Made by a program: the position numbers and the translations under genes
Assembly (NCBI GenBank): GCA_948805675.1
Contig: CAQIBN010000012.1
Coordinates: 1 to 50,539, forward strand
DNA: 50,539 nucleotides
Reading direction: 5' to 3'
Source of the DNA: an uncultured Clostridia bacterium
GTDB taxonomy: Bacteria; Bacillota; Clostridia; TANB77; CAG-508
Notes under the pieces: model-generated
The model's database searches: none
Seen by the model: the letters and a program-made list of their open reading frames with translations, nothing else
Told to the model about the DNA's origin: nothing
Shown here: positions 16,687-26,077 of the stretch, piece by piece
Layout of the letters: each line of letters begins with the position of its first letter
How positions within the stretch are numbered: position 1 is the stretch's first letter

Positions 16687-17880
16687 TTATTTTATCTTTT
16701 CTAGGGTTCTTCTTGCAATCAAAAGCTCTTCATTTGTAGGAACAACATGAACCTCTATTTTAGAATCTTCTCTTGATATCTTTATTTCCTGATTTCTTAT
16801 TTTATTTTTCTCTAAATCTATATCTACACCTAAGAATTTTAAATAAGAACAAATTTTCTCTCTTGATTCTGGACCTTTTTCACCAACACCTGCTGTAAAT
16901 GTTAATATATCAAATCCACCCATAGACACAGCATATTTTGCTACACACCCGAGCTACTTGATATGCAAAATTTTCTAAAGCCATAATAGCTTTATGGTTT
17001 CCTTCAGCATATTCTGATTCAATATCTCTAAAATCTACAGAAACCTCAGATATACCATAAACACCAGATTTTTTATTTAATATTTCATCCATTTCTTCTG
17101 GAGTATGGTTTCTTAATTTAGCTATATATGTAACTACAGATGGATCCATATCACCGCTTCTTGTTCCCATAGGAATTCCGTCCGAAGTGGTGTAAATCCC
17201 ATACTTGTATCTATAGACTTACCATTCTTTATTGCACACACACTAGCACCTTGTCCTAAATGGCAATTTATGATTTTTAATTCTTCTATGGGTTTTCCTA
17301 CAATTTCTGCTACTCTATTTGCTACATATTCATGTGATACTCCATGGAAACCATATTTACGTATTTTATATTTTTCATAATATTTATATGGTATTGGGTA
17401 TATATATGTTTCTTCAGGTATTGTTTGATGAAATGATGTATCAAATACTGCCACATTTGTTTTACCTGGCATTACATTTAAACAAGCTTCTATTCCTAAA
17501 ATAGCTGCTGGATTATGTAATGGTGCAAGTTCTATACAATCTTTTATTCCTTCTATTACTTCATCAGTTATTATTACTGGCTGTGTAAATTTTTCTCCTC
17601 CATGAACTATTCTATGTCCCACTCCATCTATTTCATCTACAGATTTAATAACACCATATTGTTTACTTAAAAGTCTGTCTAAAACAAATTTTATTGCTTT
17701 TTCATGGTTAGAAGCGGGTTTTTCAAAATTATGTTTTTCACCTCTTACTTTATGTGTTAAAAAAGAATTATATTGCCCTATTCTTTCATAATTACCTTTG
17801 GCAAGAACTTCTTCTTTTTCCATATCTATTAGCTGATATTTTAAAGATGAACTTCCACTATTTAATACTAATATTTTCAT
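16687..17880 (-). CDS. ackA: Acetate kinase, copy 2 (with three +1 frameshifts at CGG)
   Basis: 396 residues after three shifts, exactly the length of copy 1. It starts MKILVLNSGSSSLKYQ at ATG 17880. The three breaks are CGG 17182, CGG 17178 (only one codon later) and CGG 16949. Reading CGGA, CGGA and CGGG as glycine restores MGFTPLGGIPMGTRSGD and YQVAGCVAKYAVSMGGF. Read in the zero frame it would lose the conserved TRSGD loop and the nucleotide-binding C-terminus. All other motifs match AckA (GHRIVHGG, FDTSFHQT, RKYGFHGVSH, FTAGVGE). It lies between pta and copy 1 on the same strand, consistent with gene duplication within an acetate operon. Confidence 0.93.
16949..16951 (-). other. CGG +1 frameshift site (ackA2, third)
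   Basis: GCT CGG GTG. Resumes as GGG TGT (Gly-Cys). The fourth base is G. Confidence 0.9.
17178..17180 (-). other. CGG +1 frameshift site (ackA2, second)
   Basis: GGA CGG AAT, read in the frame set by the first site. Resumes as GGA ATT (Gly-Ile). Confidence 0.9.
17182..17184 (-). other. CGG +1 frameshift site (ackA2, first)
   Basis: CTT CGG ACG. Resumes as GGA, after which the next codon is again CGG: two shifts in adjacent codons. Confidence 0.9.
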
Positions 17881-18044
17881 ATAACTACCCCATTTCTTTG
17901 TTTTTAGGTACATAGTGTGATTGATATATTATTTTTACACTATTTATTCCATACTTTCAATTTATGCTTATATTAAAAATTATATAAATCCTATATATTA
18001 CAATTTACAGTATCATTTAGACAAAAATAGTATATAATAATACT

Positions 18045-19043
18045 CTATTTTGTTTGTGCTTGTACAGCTGTTATAGCAATTACACCTGCAATATCTTCAC
18101 TTGAGCACCCTCTTGATAAATCATTTACAGGTTTTGCAATACCTTGGCATAAAGGACCATAAGCTTCAGCTTTTGCTAAACGTTGTACTAATTTATATCC
18201 AATATTACCTGCATCTAAATCTGGAAATATTAGTGTATTTGCTTTTCCAGCTACAGGGCTTCCTGGAGCTTTTCTTTCAGCTATTTCTGGAATTATTGCA
18301 CTATCTAATTGTAATTCTCCATCACAAATTAATTTTGGTTCTTTTTGTTTTAATATTTTAGTAGCTTCTACTACTTTCTCTGTAAGTGGAGAATTAGCAC
18401 TTCCATATGTAGAATATGAAAGCATTGCTACTTTAGATTGTTTTCCAACCAATTGTTCGAAACTCTTACTAGATGCAATAGCAATTTCAGATAAACTATC
18501 AGCATCTGGATATTCATTTAGTCCTGCATCAGAAAAGACAAATGCTCCATTTTCTCCATATTCACAATTTGGAACTATCATTAAGAAGAAGGCCGAAACT
18601 AGTTTTGTTCCTGGAGCTGTTTTTAGTATTTGAAGTGCTGGTCTTAAAGTATCTGCTGTAGAATGAACTGCACCTGATACTAACCCATCTGCTAACCCTT
18701 GTTTTACCATCATCATTCCAAAATATGTTTCATCTTTAATTAATTCTCTTGCTTTTTCTATAGTCATACCTTTGTTTTTTCTAAGTTCATAAAAAGCTTG
18801 TACAAATTCTTCATAATTTTTACTATCTACTGGATTTATAATTTGTGCTTTTGAAATATCAAAATTATGTTCGTTTGCTGTTTTTGTTATTTCTTCTTGT
18901 TTACCAATTAGAATAATATTAGCATATTCTTCTTCTAAAGCTATTTTAGCCGCTTCTATTGTTCTTATATCATTTCCTTCTGGAAGAACAATTGTTTTCA
19001 TGCTTTGTTTTGCTCTTTGTTTTATTGTTTCTATAAAAGACAT
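18045..19043 (-). CDS. pta: Phosphate acetyltransferase
   Basis: 332 residues, the usual length of the short Pta form. It converts acetyl-CoA and phosphate to acetyl phosphate, the substrate of the acetate kinases encoded downstream. Visible motifs are IVLPEGNDIRTIEAA at the start, GLADGLVSGAVHSTADTLRPALQ in the middle and FPDLDAGNIGYKLVQRL with the C-terminal DLSRGCS. It begins at ATG 19043 with AAGGAG upstream and a promoter at 19179-19207. Both CGG triplets in it are out of frame, and the frame is intact. Confidence 0.96.
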   Translation of the reverse strand: MSFIETIKQRAKQSMKTIVLPEGNDIRTIEAAKIALEEEYANIILIGKQEEITKTANEHNFDISKAQIINPVDSKNYEEFVQAFYELRKNKGMTIEKARELIKDETYFGMMMVKQGLADGLVSGAVHSTADTLRPALQILKTAPGTKLVSAFFLMIVPNCEYGENGAFVFSDAGLNEYPDADSLSEIAIASSKSFEQLVGKQSKVAMLSYSTYGSANSPLTEKVVEATKILKQKEPKLICDGELQLDSAIIPEIAERKAPGSPVAGKANTLIFPDLDAGNIGYKLVQRLAKAEAYGPLCQGIAKPVNDLSRGCSSEDIAGVIAITAVQAQTK

Positions 19044-19178
19044 ATTTATTTCTCCTTGTATAATGTATTTAGGTTTTTAATAAAGGATTTACCTATAAAC
19101 CTATTGCCACTATAAGTAATTATACTTATAGTAATTTAGATAAAGTATTACTCAATTCTCCTCTTTTATGTCTTTACT

Positions 19179-19207
19179 ATTATATAAGGAAATTAATAAA
19201 AGTACAA
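19179..19207 (-). promoter_or_regulatory. Promoter of pta
   Basis: Minus-strand TTGTAC (19202-19207) and TATAAT (19179-19184) separated by 17 bases. Confidence 0.6.
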
Positions 19208-19256
19208 GATATTTTTTTATTTAACACTAGATTAGTTAGAAAATTCTATATACTTC

Positions 19257-19289
19257 AAATAGGAGTAAGTAATTTGCTCACTCCTATTT
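19257..19289 (-). terminator. Hairpin after the gerQ-like gene
   Basis: AAATAGGAGT pairs with ACTCCTATTT around a 13-base loop; the T tail is weak. Confidence 0.5.
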
Positions 19290-19356
19290 ACATCTATATT
19301 GCCAATCTTTATTTATAATATTAGTAATAGTTTTATATTTATGTAATAAAAATTAC

Positions 19357-19668
19357 TTATACTTGAAAGTCATGGTCTGGTCTATATGGTCTTTCTGCTA
19401 TTACTACAAATTTAATAGAATAAATATCTCCATATAATAAATTACCACTTTCTATTGACCTTAACAACACATAACTTGCACCAACATCTTCTAAAATACC
19501 TGTTCTATCTTCCATACTATTTGTTCCAATTAAAAATTGTATTCTTACTAATTTACCAATTTGCTCTCTTAAAAAAGCTGGTGTATAAATATTATTTGTT
19601 AATACTTCTGGCATTGGATTTTGTCTGTTTTCTTTAGTAGTTTCAATATAATCTTTATTATTTTCCAT
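19357..19668 (-). CDS. gerQ: GerQ-like spore coat protein
   Basis: 103 residues from ATG 19668; a TTG four codons upstream is too close to the ribosome binding site. The core, LREQIGKLVRIQFLIGTNSM followed by RTGILEDVGASYVLLRSIESG, is the short beta-barrel pattern of GerQ proteins. In Bacillus GerQ is needed to place the cortex hydrolase CwlJ in the spore coat. The gene directly upstream encodes a CwlJ, which supports the call. It is likely expressed in the mother cell late in sporulation. Confidence 0.7.
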   Translation of the reverse strand: MENNKDYIETTKENRQNPMPEVLTNNIYTPAFLREQIGKLVRIQFLIGTNSMEDRTGILEDVGASYVLLRSIESGNLLYGDIYSIKFVVIAERPYRPDHDFQV

Positions 19669-19734
19669 AATTATAATCAATCCCTTCTTAAAAAGTTAAA
19701 ATTGCTTAAAAAATGACTATCTTTTTTAATAATT

Positions 19735-20181
19735 TTATGTTGTTTCATAAAGAGGTGTTGGTCTATAAAAACAGTGTTCAATAATTCTTGTATGCAATTC
19801 TCCAGAACCATTATATGGAAAGGTATTAGGACAAGTTGGTACAAATGGATTCATATACCATAAACATGTTCCTACTTCATTTATTCTATTTCCTGCTATT
19901 GCCCAATCTGCTATATTATAATGAACTTCTGTTGGCCTCATATTGTATATATTTTGAGGATTATACTCATTTTTAATATTTTCTCTTACACAATCAAATT
20001 GACCATTTTGAAAAATTATATTTCGTATACTTCCGCCTTGTGATATTCTTGAATATTCTCCAACTGATACATTTACACGATTCATAATAACAGATGCTAC
20101 TGCTCTCATTCCAATATCACCTTCTCCACCAGCTTCACACTGTATTAATCTAGCAAGTAACTCTCTTTCTGAAAAAGACAT
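19735..20181 (-). CDS. cwlJ: Spore cortex-lytic hydrolase CwlJ
   Basis: 148 residues, a single hydrolase_2 (SleB/CwlJ) catalytic domain without the SleB peptidoglycan-binding domain or signal peptide, as in CwlJ. The catalytic glutamate is in ARLIQCEAGGEGDIGMRAVASV; VIMNRV, NGQFDCV and GTCLWYMNP follow. It opens the spore cortex during germination and acts from the coat with GerQ, whose gene is 54 bases downstream. GAGGTGAT precedes the ATG. Confidence 0.9.
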   Translation of the reverse strand: MSFSERELLARLIQCEAGGEGDIGMRAVASVIMNRVNVSVGEYSRISQGGSIRNIIFQNGQFDCVRENIKNEYNPQNIYNMRPTEVHYNIADWAIAGNRINEVGTCLWYMNPFVPTCPNTFPYNGSGELHTRIIEHCFYRPTPLYETT

Positions 20182-20389
20182 TAAATCACCTCTTATAATA
20201 TGTATTATATATTAATATATAGAAAATTTAATAATATGGTTACTAAATTATATATATTTAATTTGTTATTGTTTATTATTATTTCATTACTATACAAACA
20301 TTTAATACAATTATAACCTATATTTGACCAATCTAAGTTTTTGTGTTAATATATTACAAATTAATTACCAGTAAAAAGAGGGGGTATAT

Positions 20390-20881
20390 ATGAATAGAAT
20401 AGATAAAATAAACTATTATTTAGACATTGCTGAGACGATTTTAGAAAGAGGAACATGTCTTAGAAAAAATTATGGTTGTATTATAGTAAAAAATGATGAA
20501 ATTATCTCTACTGGTTATACTGGTGCACCAAGAAATAGAAAAAATTGTATAGATTTAGAATACTGTGTAAAAAAGAAGTTTTATCCTGATGTAAGACATG
20601 GTGGATATGATGCTTGTAGAAGTGTTCATGCAGAACAAAATGCTATGCTTAGTACTGCACGTAAAGATATGATTGGTAGTTGTATGTATTTAGTTGGAAT
20701 TAGAAAAGATACAGGTAAATATGAAGAAGGTGCAAGCCCATGTCAAATGTGTAGAAAATTAATTATTAATTCTGGTATAGAAAAAGTATATGTACGAATT
20801 GATAAAACTAAATATATAGAGATATTAGTTAATGATTGGATAGAAACTGATGATTTATTAAATGGAAAAATGACTTATTAA
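20390..20881 (+). CDS. dCMP deaminase family protein
   Basis: 163 residues with the zinc deaminase motifs HAEQNA (H and E) and PCQMC (two Cys). A further Cys/His cluster, NCIDLEYC with RHGGYDAC before the HAE motif, is typical of dCMP deaminase/ComEB proteins. It would make dUMP for dTMP synthesis. GAGGGGG lies upstream of ATG 20390. It is a single gene between a divergent cwlJ and a convergent pentapeptide gene. A hairpin at 20944-20993 ends it. Confidence 0.9.
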   Translation: MNRIDKINYYLDIAETILERGTCLRKNYGCIIVKNDEIISTGYTGAPRNRKNCIDLEYCVKKKFYPDVRHGGYDACRSVHAEQNAMLSTARKDMIGSCMYLVGIRKDTGKYEEGASPCQMCRKLIINSGIEKVYVRIDKTKYIEILVNDWIETDDLLNGKMTY

Positions 20882-20943
20882 TAATAGTTGTTTAATACTT
20901 TTTGTTATATGTTTATAAAGGTATTAAAATGTACAAAACATAT

Positions 20944-20993
20944 TAATCCTCAAATATATTACCCATTATTTTTAGTTATATATTTGAGGATTT
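20944..20993. terminator. Bidirectional terminator
   Basis: ATCCTCAAATATAT pairs with ATATATTTGAGGAT, between convergent genes, followed by TTTT on the plus strand. Confidence 0.7.
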
Positions 20994-21028
20994 TAAATAG
21001 TACTATTTTCTATATCTATATTAATATA

Positions 21029-21676
21029 TTACCTAATAATAATTCCTAACAATTTAGATAATTCTAGAGCCTGATATGTATTAACAATAGCACCTTTTAA
21101 ATCTTGAATTCCTATAACTATTCCATCAATATTCGATGTAGTAAAGTCTATTCCATTAAGATTTGTTTTAAACAAATTTGCAATTGATAAATTACATTCC
21201 TTAAACTTAATTTCTTTTAATGTTGTTTCTTGTATACTACTACTTAGTAAGTTTGTATTTTCAAACATAGTTCTTTTTATTGTAGACATAGATAAATTAC
21301 TATAACTTAAGTTAGTGTCTTTTATTATTATATTATATAAATTACTATTTGAAAAGTTTGAACCTATTAGTTTACAATTTATAAAGTTTACTCTTGATAA
21401 ATAAGATTCACTAAAGTCTGTATTAGACAAATCACAGTTTTCAAATATAATATCTGTAAAACTATTTTTTACAAATTCAGAATTTAAAATTCTACAATTT
21501 TTAATTATACATTTACTAAATTCTGTTTTATATGATTGTATATTATTTTCTATACAATTATCGAATTGTATGTTATTTATATCTTCTTCTTTATAATTAC
21601 TTATATTTATTTCATTTTGTATATTATCTTTCTTTATTAATCCATCTTTAATAATTATTGGTTTTAATATATCCAT
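21029..21676 (-). CDS. Pentapeptide-repeat protein
   Basis: 215 residues. From about residue 35 to 190 there are A(N/D)LxX-like five-residue repeats: FENCDLSNTDFSESYLSRVN, FINCKLIGSNFSNSNL and more. They would fold as a right-handed quadrilateral beta helix. No membrane segment or signal is present, so it is cytoplasmic. Some such proteins shield DNA gyrase, but nothing here shows the target. It is followed by a hairpin shared with the convergent deaminase gene. Confidence 0.85.
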   Translation of the reverse strand: MDILKPIIIKDGLIKKDNIQNEINISNYKEEDINNIQFDNCIENNIQSYKTEFSKCIIKNCRILNSEFVKNSFTDIIFENCDLSNTDFSESYLSRVNFINCKLIGSNFSNSNLYNIIIKDTNLSYSNLSMSTIKRTMFENTNLLSSSIQETTLKEIKFKECNLSIANLFKTNLNGIDFTTSNIDGIVIGIQDLKGAIVNTYQALELSKLLGIIIR

Positions 21677-21891
21677 TATAATTTTCCCTCTCCTATTTTA
21701 TCTTGCATTTATTATAATTTTATCACAAAAATATTTTCATGCAATATTATTTATTTTTAACTATTATTATTTTAACAGATTTTAATTTAGTATTATATAA
21801 TTGTAAAATTATTATAATTTATATATTATTTGATATTATTTGATTTTCAATATATAATCTATACAAAAAACAATTAATTGGAGGATTTTTA

Positions 21892-22785
21892 GTGAATTTA
21901 AGTTATATTATACAAGATGAAGATTTATTTTTTAATGTTAAAGAAGTTTTGAAAGTTAAATTTGAAGTTTCAGACCGTTTACTTTTAAAGTTAAAAAAGA
22001 ATAATAAAGTATTTTTAAATAGTTCAATTTGCAGTGTTAATGAAAGAGTTAAGAAGCGGAGATAAAATTTCTTTTATAATAGATTTTGAAGAAGATAATA
22101 GCAATATTGTTCCTACTAAAATGGATTTACAAATTATTTATGAGGATGATTCTTTTATTGTAATAAATAAACCTAGTAATATTCCTGTCCACCCTTCTAT
22201 GTTACATTACGAAAATAGTTTATCTAATGGATTACGTTATTATTTTGATACTATAGGTTTAAAAAAGAAAATAAGACCTGTTAATCGTTTAGATAGAGAT
22301 ACTTCTCGGAATTGTTGTTTTTGCTAAAAATGAATATATTCAAGAATGCTTAATAAGACAAATGAAATCACATATTTTTAAGAAAGAATATCTAGCTATA
22401 TGTGATGGAGTTTTTGATGATGATAAGAAGAAGCGGAACTATAAATGCTCCAATTGCTAGAAAAGAAAATAGTATTATAGAAAGATGTGTAAATATAAAT
22501 GGAGATACTGCAATTACACACTATAATGTACTAAAAAATAATGTTGATTACTCTTTAGTACATTGTTTGCTTGAAACAGGAAGAACTCATCAAATTCGTG
22601 TTCATCTATCCTATATAGGTCATCCTATTATTGGAGATACACTTTATGGCACAGAATCTAATATAATTAATAGACAAGCTCTACATGCTTTTAAAGTAAG
22701 TTTTATTCACCCAATTACCAAACAAAGTGTAACATTTATAGCAGAATTACCTCATGATATAAATTTTTTTTGCAAACTATTTTAA
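21892..22785 (+). CDS. RluD-family pseudouridine synthase (with three +1 frameshifts at CGG)
   Basis: 296 residues after three shifts, the normal RluD/YlyB size. It starts at GTG 21892 after GGAGG. An N-terminal S4-like RNA-binding domain (about 10-70) and the catalytic domain are present, with the active-site motif RPVNRLDRDTSGIVVFAKN split by the second CGG. GRTHQIRVHLSYIGHPI and LHAFKVSF are intact in the last segment. The breaks at 22057, 22307 and 22434 all resume at a GGA glycine. In the zero frame only 56 residues would be made. It modifies uridines in 23S rRNA or tRNA. Confidence 0.92.
22057..22059 (+). other. CGG +1 frameshift site (rluD-like, first)
   Basis: AAG CGG AGA. Resumes as GGA GAT (Gly-Asp); the zero frame stops at the second following codon (TAA). 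Confidence 0.92.
22307..22309 (+). other. CGG +1 frameshift site (rluD-like, second)
   Basis: TCT CGG AAT. Resumes as GGA ATT, restoring DTSGIVVFAKN next to the catalytic Asp. Confidence 0.93.
22434..22436 (+). other. CGG +1 frameshift site (rluD-like, third)
   Basis: AAG CGG AAC. Resumes as GGA ACT (Gly-Thr), giving KGTINAPIARKE. Confidence 0.92.
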
Positions 22786-22835
22786 ATATATAGTTATTAC
22801 AAATTAATTATATTATCTAAAATCTTATTATATTT

Positions 22836-22889
22836 TGTTGTACAAAAACATATATTATACAATTTTATAATATATGTTTTTGTACAACA
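22836..22889 (+). terminator. Terminator after the rluD-like gene
   Basis: Perfect 23-bp stem (arms 22836-22858 and 22867-22889) with an 8-base loop, about 50 bases past the stop. Confidence 0.65.
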
Positions 22890-22936
22890 TTTAAATGCTA
22901 TTTATATAATATGTACCTTTTTATTATAACTGCAAA

Positions 22937-23022
22937 AAAAGACAGGTTCATTTGAAACTGTACTTAACTCAAAAATTTGACATTTTTTTGGGTTAAGTAC
23001 AACTTCAAATCCTGTCTTTTTT
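22937..23022 (-). terminator. Long hairpin terminator of rnpB
   Basis: Arms of about 35 bases pair with a few mismatches. The outer part is AAAAAAAGACAGG with CCTGTCTTTTTTT, and the inner part GTACTTAAC with GTTAAGTAC. On the minus strand it follows the rnpB 3' end by about 10 bases and ends in seven T. Confidence 0.75.
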
Positions 23023-23031
23023 TATAAATAA

Positions 23032-23380
23032 GTAAATCTATAAGCCGGGTTCTGTCGTGAATAGTCATTTATCTAGTACATATATTACTATATGTCTCAA
23101 GCCACCAAATTAAGAAGATGACGAGCAGTCTTAGCCTTCTAGTTTAGGTGTTGCTCCAGATGGGGTTTACACAGCCCAGTATGTCACCATACCAGCGGTG
23201 AGCTCTTACCTCGCCTTTTCATCCTTACCTAAAGAATAAACTTTAGGCGGTTATTTTCTGTTGCACTTTCCTTAAGGTTTCCCTCACTGGACGTTATCCA
23301 GCATCATTTGCTCTTATGGAGCCCGGACTTTCCTCGTACGCTATCTTTCGACTGTGCTATACGCGACTATTCAATTTACT
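23032..23380 (-). ncRNA. rnpB: RNase P RNA
   Basis: The minus strand holds the universal P4-region sequence GAGGAAAGTCCGGGCTCC near the 5' end and ACAGAACCCGGCTTATAG at the 3' end. The ends pair as helix P1 (GTAAAT..GAATAG with CTATAG..ATTTAC), which sets the boundaries. Length of about 349 is normal. It is the catalytic RNA that matures tRNA 5' ends. Confidence 0.95.
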
Positions 23381-23460
23381 CTAAATTTTATTTTAAATCA
23401 AATTATGTGTATTTGTCAAGTAGTAAAATTTGTCTATCCATCTAAATAAATATTTTGGAC

Positions 23461-23520
23461 ATTGGCACATATTTTACATAATGCAAAATAATCCCTATGC
23501 GCGTCAACTTTTTATGTTAC
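23461..23520 (-). repeat. Promoter-like repeat, copy A
   Basis: About 58 bases closely resemble 30388-30447. The shared core on the minus strand is a GTT(G/T)ACGCGCAT block, then TTATTT, TTATGT and GTGCCA. It contains -35-like TTGACG and -10-like CATTAT 18 bases apart. It is about 100 bases upstream of rnpB. Confidence 0.55.
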
Positions 23521-23586
23521 TATTGTATTATTAATTTATAGTCCTGCATATATTATTATAGATGTAGTATATATTAAAATATACCT

Positions 23587-24558
23587 TTATATCATATTTA
23601 ATTCTTGTATTGTATTTTTATATTTTATTAAAAATACCTGTTTATCTTTTGCTTCTATACTATTTTGAGTTTCTTTAAGCAATAAATATGCACGATTAAC
23701 ATTTAACTTTTTATTTTTATCAATATTAACATTATTTATAATTGTAGTAAATTCTTCATTCGCTTTTAAAAGTTCTGCATTCATTTCTTCCCACTTATTA
23801 GTATCTACCATACAAAATGCTGTTAATAAATGTGTTTTTGTATTTAAAATACTTTTTTTAATTTGGTTGTTTGAATATGAATCTAAATATTTAGGTAATA
23901 GGTTATATAACTTTGATAAATTATCTAATGAACCTTGTTTATTTTCTTCTTTAGCTTGAGTCGCCAAACTATCTAAAATAGTGTTAAATTCCAAAATATC
24001 ACTACTATTAACACCTGCTATATGCATATCTATTGTTATAGTTGTCCATATAGAATATAAATTCTCAATCTCTTTTTTTATTAAATCCCATTGAATATCT
24101 GTATCTGAATCTAATGATAATATATTGTCTTCAGTAAGTTTAAACATTTTATTTTCTTTTTGACTGTCACTAGTTGATGATTCTCCACCTGATTCAGAAC
24201 CTGAACTTGAACCTGAATTTGAATCAGAATTAGAACCATTTTCTCCTTCTGATTGTGAACTTGAGCCTTCCTCTGAAGATGATTGACTACCTTTTCCTGA
24301 ATCTAATGAATTTTCTTTACTTTCATCTTTTTCTGTTTTTATTTTTTCTGAAGTTACTTTATAATTAGTAAAAGATATATTATTTAGCATATTCATTAAA
24401 GATACAAATTTCGTATCTAAATATTCTATTTCTTGGTCTAACTTTTCTTTTGAAAGTTCTTCTTCACTTTGTTTTTTACCACATCCTGTTAAAGTAAAAA
24501 ACATTAAAATCATTAATATAATAAGTATTATACTTTTAAAAAATTTCTCTTTTGGCAT
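23587..24558 (-). CDS. Lipoprotein of unknown function
   Basis: 323 residues from ATG 24558, which is better spaced from GAGGTGA than the GTG five codons upstream. A signal peptide with lipobox LTGC places it on the outer face of the membrane. A low-complexity Ser/Gly/Glu linker (about 75-130) is followed by an alpha-helical C-terminal domain. I do not recognise the family. It is monocistronic, divergent from the small gene at 24666. Confidence 0.75.
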   Translation of the reverse strand: MPKEKFFKSIILIILMILMFFTLTGCGKKQSEEELSKEKLDQEIEYLDTKFVSLMNMLNNISFTNYKVTSEKIKTEKDESKENSLDSGKGSQSSSEEGSSSQSEGENGSNSDSNSGSSSGSESGGESSTSDSQKENKMFKLTEDNILSLDSDTDIQWDLIKKEIENLYSIWTTITIDMHIAGVNSSDILEFNTILDSLATQAKEENKQGSLDNLSKLYNLLPKYLDSYSNNQIKKSILNTKTHLLTAFCMVDTNKWEEMNAELLKANEEFTTIINNVNIDKNKKLNVNRAYLLLKETQNSIEAKDKQVFLIKYKNTIQELNMI

Positions 24559-24665
24559 TAGTTTTATTATCACCTCAAGAATATTATTCCAAAAAAATTA
24601 CCTTTTATTCTCTGTATAGATATAAAAATAAAATATAATAATATTATTAAAGGAGATATTATAAG

Positions 24666-24947
24666 ATGAATTCTATAGTTAAGTTATATAGTGAAAATAA
24701 AGGCGAAATAACCAGATTTTTAAATGAATTTTATGATAAAAATTTTGAAATAGAAAATGATTTAGAATGGCAAAAAGAATTTGAAAATCCCATTGAAATT
24801 GTTGATATTATAGGTGCATTTATAGAAAATAATGATATTTATAAAATTAATATGTGGATTAGTATTGATAAAGACTGTTTTATTAATGTAACTGATGATA
24901 ATGTAGATGAACTTATTCGTTATTTATATGAGAGATTTCCATATTAG
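24666..24947 (+). CDS. Small conserved-looking cytoplasmic protein
   Basis: 93 residues, acidic, with no membrane segment. Visible features are an N-terminal helix followed by EWQKEFENPIEIVDIIGAFIE and a C-terminal DELIRYLYERFPY. It has a strong AAAGGAGAT before the ATG, so it is a real gene. The family is not recognised. It converges on dtd and shares the hairpin at 24944-25019. Confidence 0.7.
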   Translation: MNSIVKLYSENKGEITRFLNEFYDKNFEIENDLEWQKEFENPIEIVDIIGAFIENNDIYKINMWISIDKDCFINVTDDNVDELIRYLYERFPY

Positions 24948-25019
24948 TTGTGATTAAGGATGAAGTATTTTGAAAATTTCTTAAAAACTATCAAAACACC
25001 TCATCCCAAATCACAACTA
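24944..25019. terminator. Bidirectional terminator between convergent genes
   Basis: Arms of about 30 bases (starting TTAGTTGTGATT and ending AATCACAACTAA) pair with a few mismatches. It overlaps the stop codons of both genes. Confidence 0.65.
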
Positions 25020-25461
25020 ATGACAATTTTCTAATACAATTGTTACTGGTCCATCATTTATTAGTTCTATTTTCATATCTGCTCCAAATTGGCCTGTTTG
25101 AACATCAATATTTTGTTTTTTACATTGTCCGAACAAAATATTCATATAAAGGTTGGGCTACCTCTGGTTTTGCTGAATTTAAAAAAGATGGTCTATTGCC
25201 ATTTTTACAATCTGCATATAATGTAAATTGTGATACTAAAAGTAACTCTCCTTTTATATCTTTTATTGATAAATTCATTTTTCCTTCACTATCTGAAAAA
25301 ATTCTAAGGTTAATTAGTTTTTTTACTAAATAATCTGCATTTTCTTTTGTATCATTATTTGAGATTCCAATTAGCACTAAAAAACCCTCATTTATAGTTC
25401 CAATAACATTTTCTTCTACTGTTACTTTTGCTTTTTTTACTCTTTGTATCACTAATTTCAT
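25017..25461 (-). CDS. dtd: D-aminoacyl-tRNA deacylase (with +1 frameshift at CGG)
   Basis: 147 residues after the shift, standard for Dtd, which removes D-amino acids from tRNA. The N-terminus MKLVIQRVKKAKVTVEE, the motif LLVSQFTLYADCKNGNRPSF and the following proline are clear. The zero frame stops just after YEYFVRTM. With CGGA as glycine it continues YFVGQCKKQNIDVQTGQFGA and includes the C-terminal cross-subunit motif NDGPVTI. Without the shift the catalytic Gly/cis-Pro C-terminal motif would be lost. Confidence 0.93.
25129..25131 (-). other. CGG +1 frameshift site (dtd)
   Basis: GTT CGG ACA. Resumes as GGA CAA (Gly-Gln). Confidence 0.92.
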
Positions 25462-25495
25462 TTTTTAATACTTCTCCTTAATATAATTCTAGTTA

Positions 25496-25936
25496 TTATT
25501 TATCTTCATCTACTTCTAGTTCATTATTTGTATTTTCTTCTAATTGTTCTTTTTGTATCTTCCTATTTTCATTATCTTGTAATTCTCCACAACTAGGGCA
25601 AAAATTAAAATCTAATTCCATTTCATAACTACATTTTTTACATTGTTTTAAATCTTTAAGTTTTAAAATGTCCATTCTTGTAAGTTCAATTTCATCTGCA
25701 TATACATCAATTTCTTTACATATTTCCTCTATTTTTGCAATAATATCTATCTTTTCTTCTCTTACATGATTTTCATATACATTTTTTCCTATTTCATTAT
25801 ATAAATCATCTATTTTTTGTTTATCTTCATTCATTAATGATTTTAATTTTGCAATCTTAGTAATTTTACTTGTTTTTTCTTGAGTATATTTATATGTGTT
25901 AGTTGCAGTTTTAGTTAATTTGTCTAAAAAATTCAT
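25496..25936 (-). CDS. Coiled-coil zinc-ribbon protein
   Basis: 146 residues from the ATG at 25936, well spaced from AAGGAG; an ATG four codons earlier abuts it. An alpha-helical, coiled-coil N-terminal part (to about residue 95) is followed by a zinc ribbon with CKKC and CPSC, then an acidic tail. It looks like the small zinc-ribbon proteins common in Clostridia; role unknown. It is followed 35 bases downstream by dtd on the same strand. Confidence 0.75.
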   Translation of the reverse strand: MNFLDKLTKTATNTYKYTQEKTSKITKIAKLKSLMNEDKQKIDDLYNEIGKNVYENHVREEKIDIIAKIEEICKEIDVYADEIELTRMDILKLKDLKQCKKCSYEMELDFNFCPSCGELQDNENRKIQKEQLEENTNNELEVDEDK

Positions 25937-25984
25937 AATAGACTTCATCTCCTTTTCACTTTATGTGGTTAGGTATTATTAGAG

Positions 25985-26030
25985 ACAATATATTCTGGCA
26001 CATTTTATAAAATGTGCCAGAATATATTGT
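25985..26030 (-). terminator. 46-bp perfect palindrome after gpsA
   Basis: Each half (23 bases, core TTCTGGCACATTTT) is the exact complement of the other, with no loop in the DNA. It lies between gpsA and the zinc-ribbon gene and probably ends the der-plsY-gpsA transcript, although the T tail is poor. Confidence 0.6.
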
Positions 26031-26077
26031 ACGTAATAACACACATTTATGTATTATTATTAATATTTTTCTTTTTT

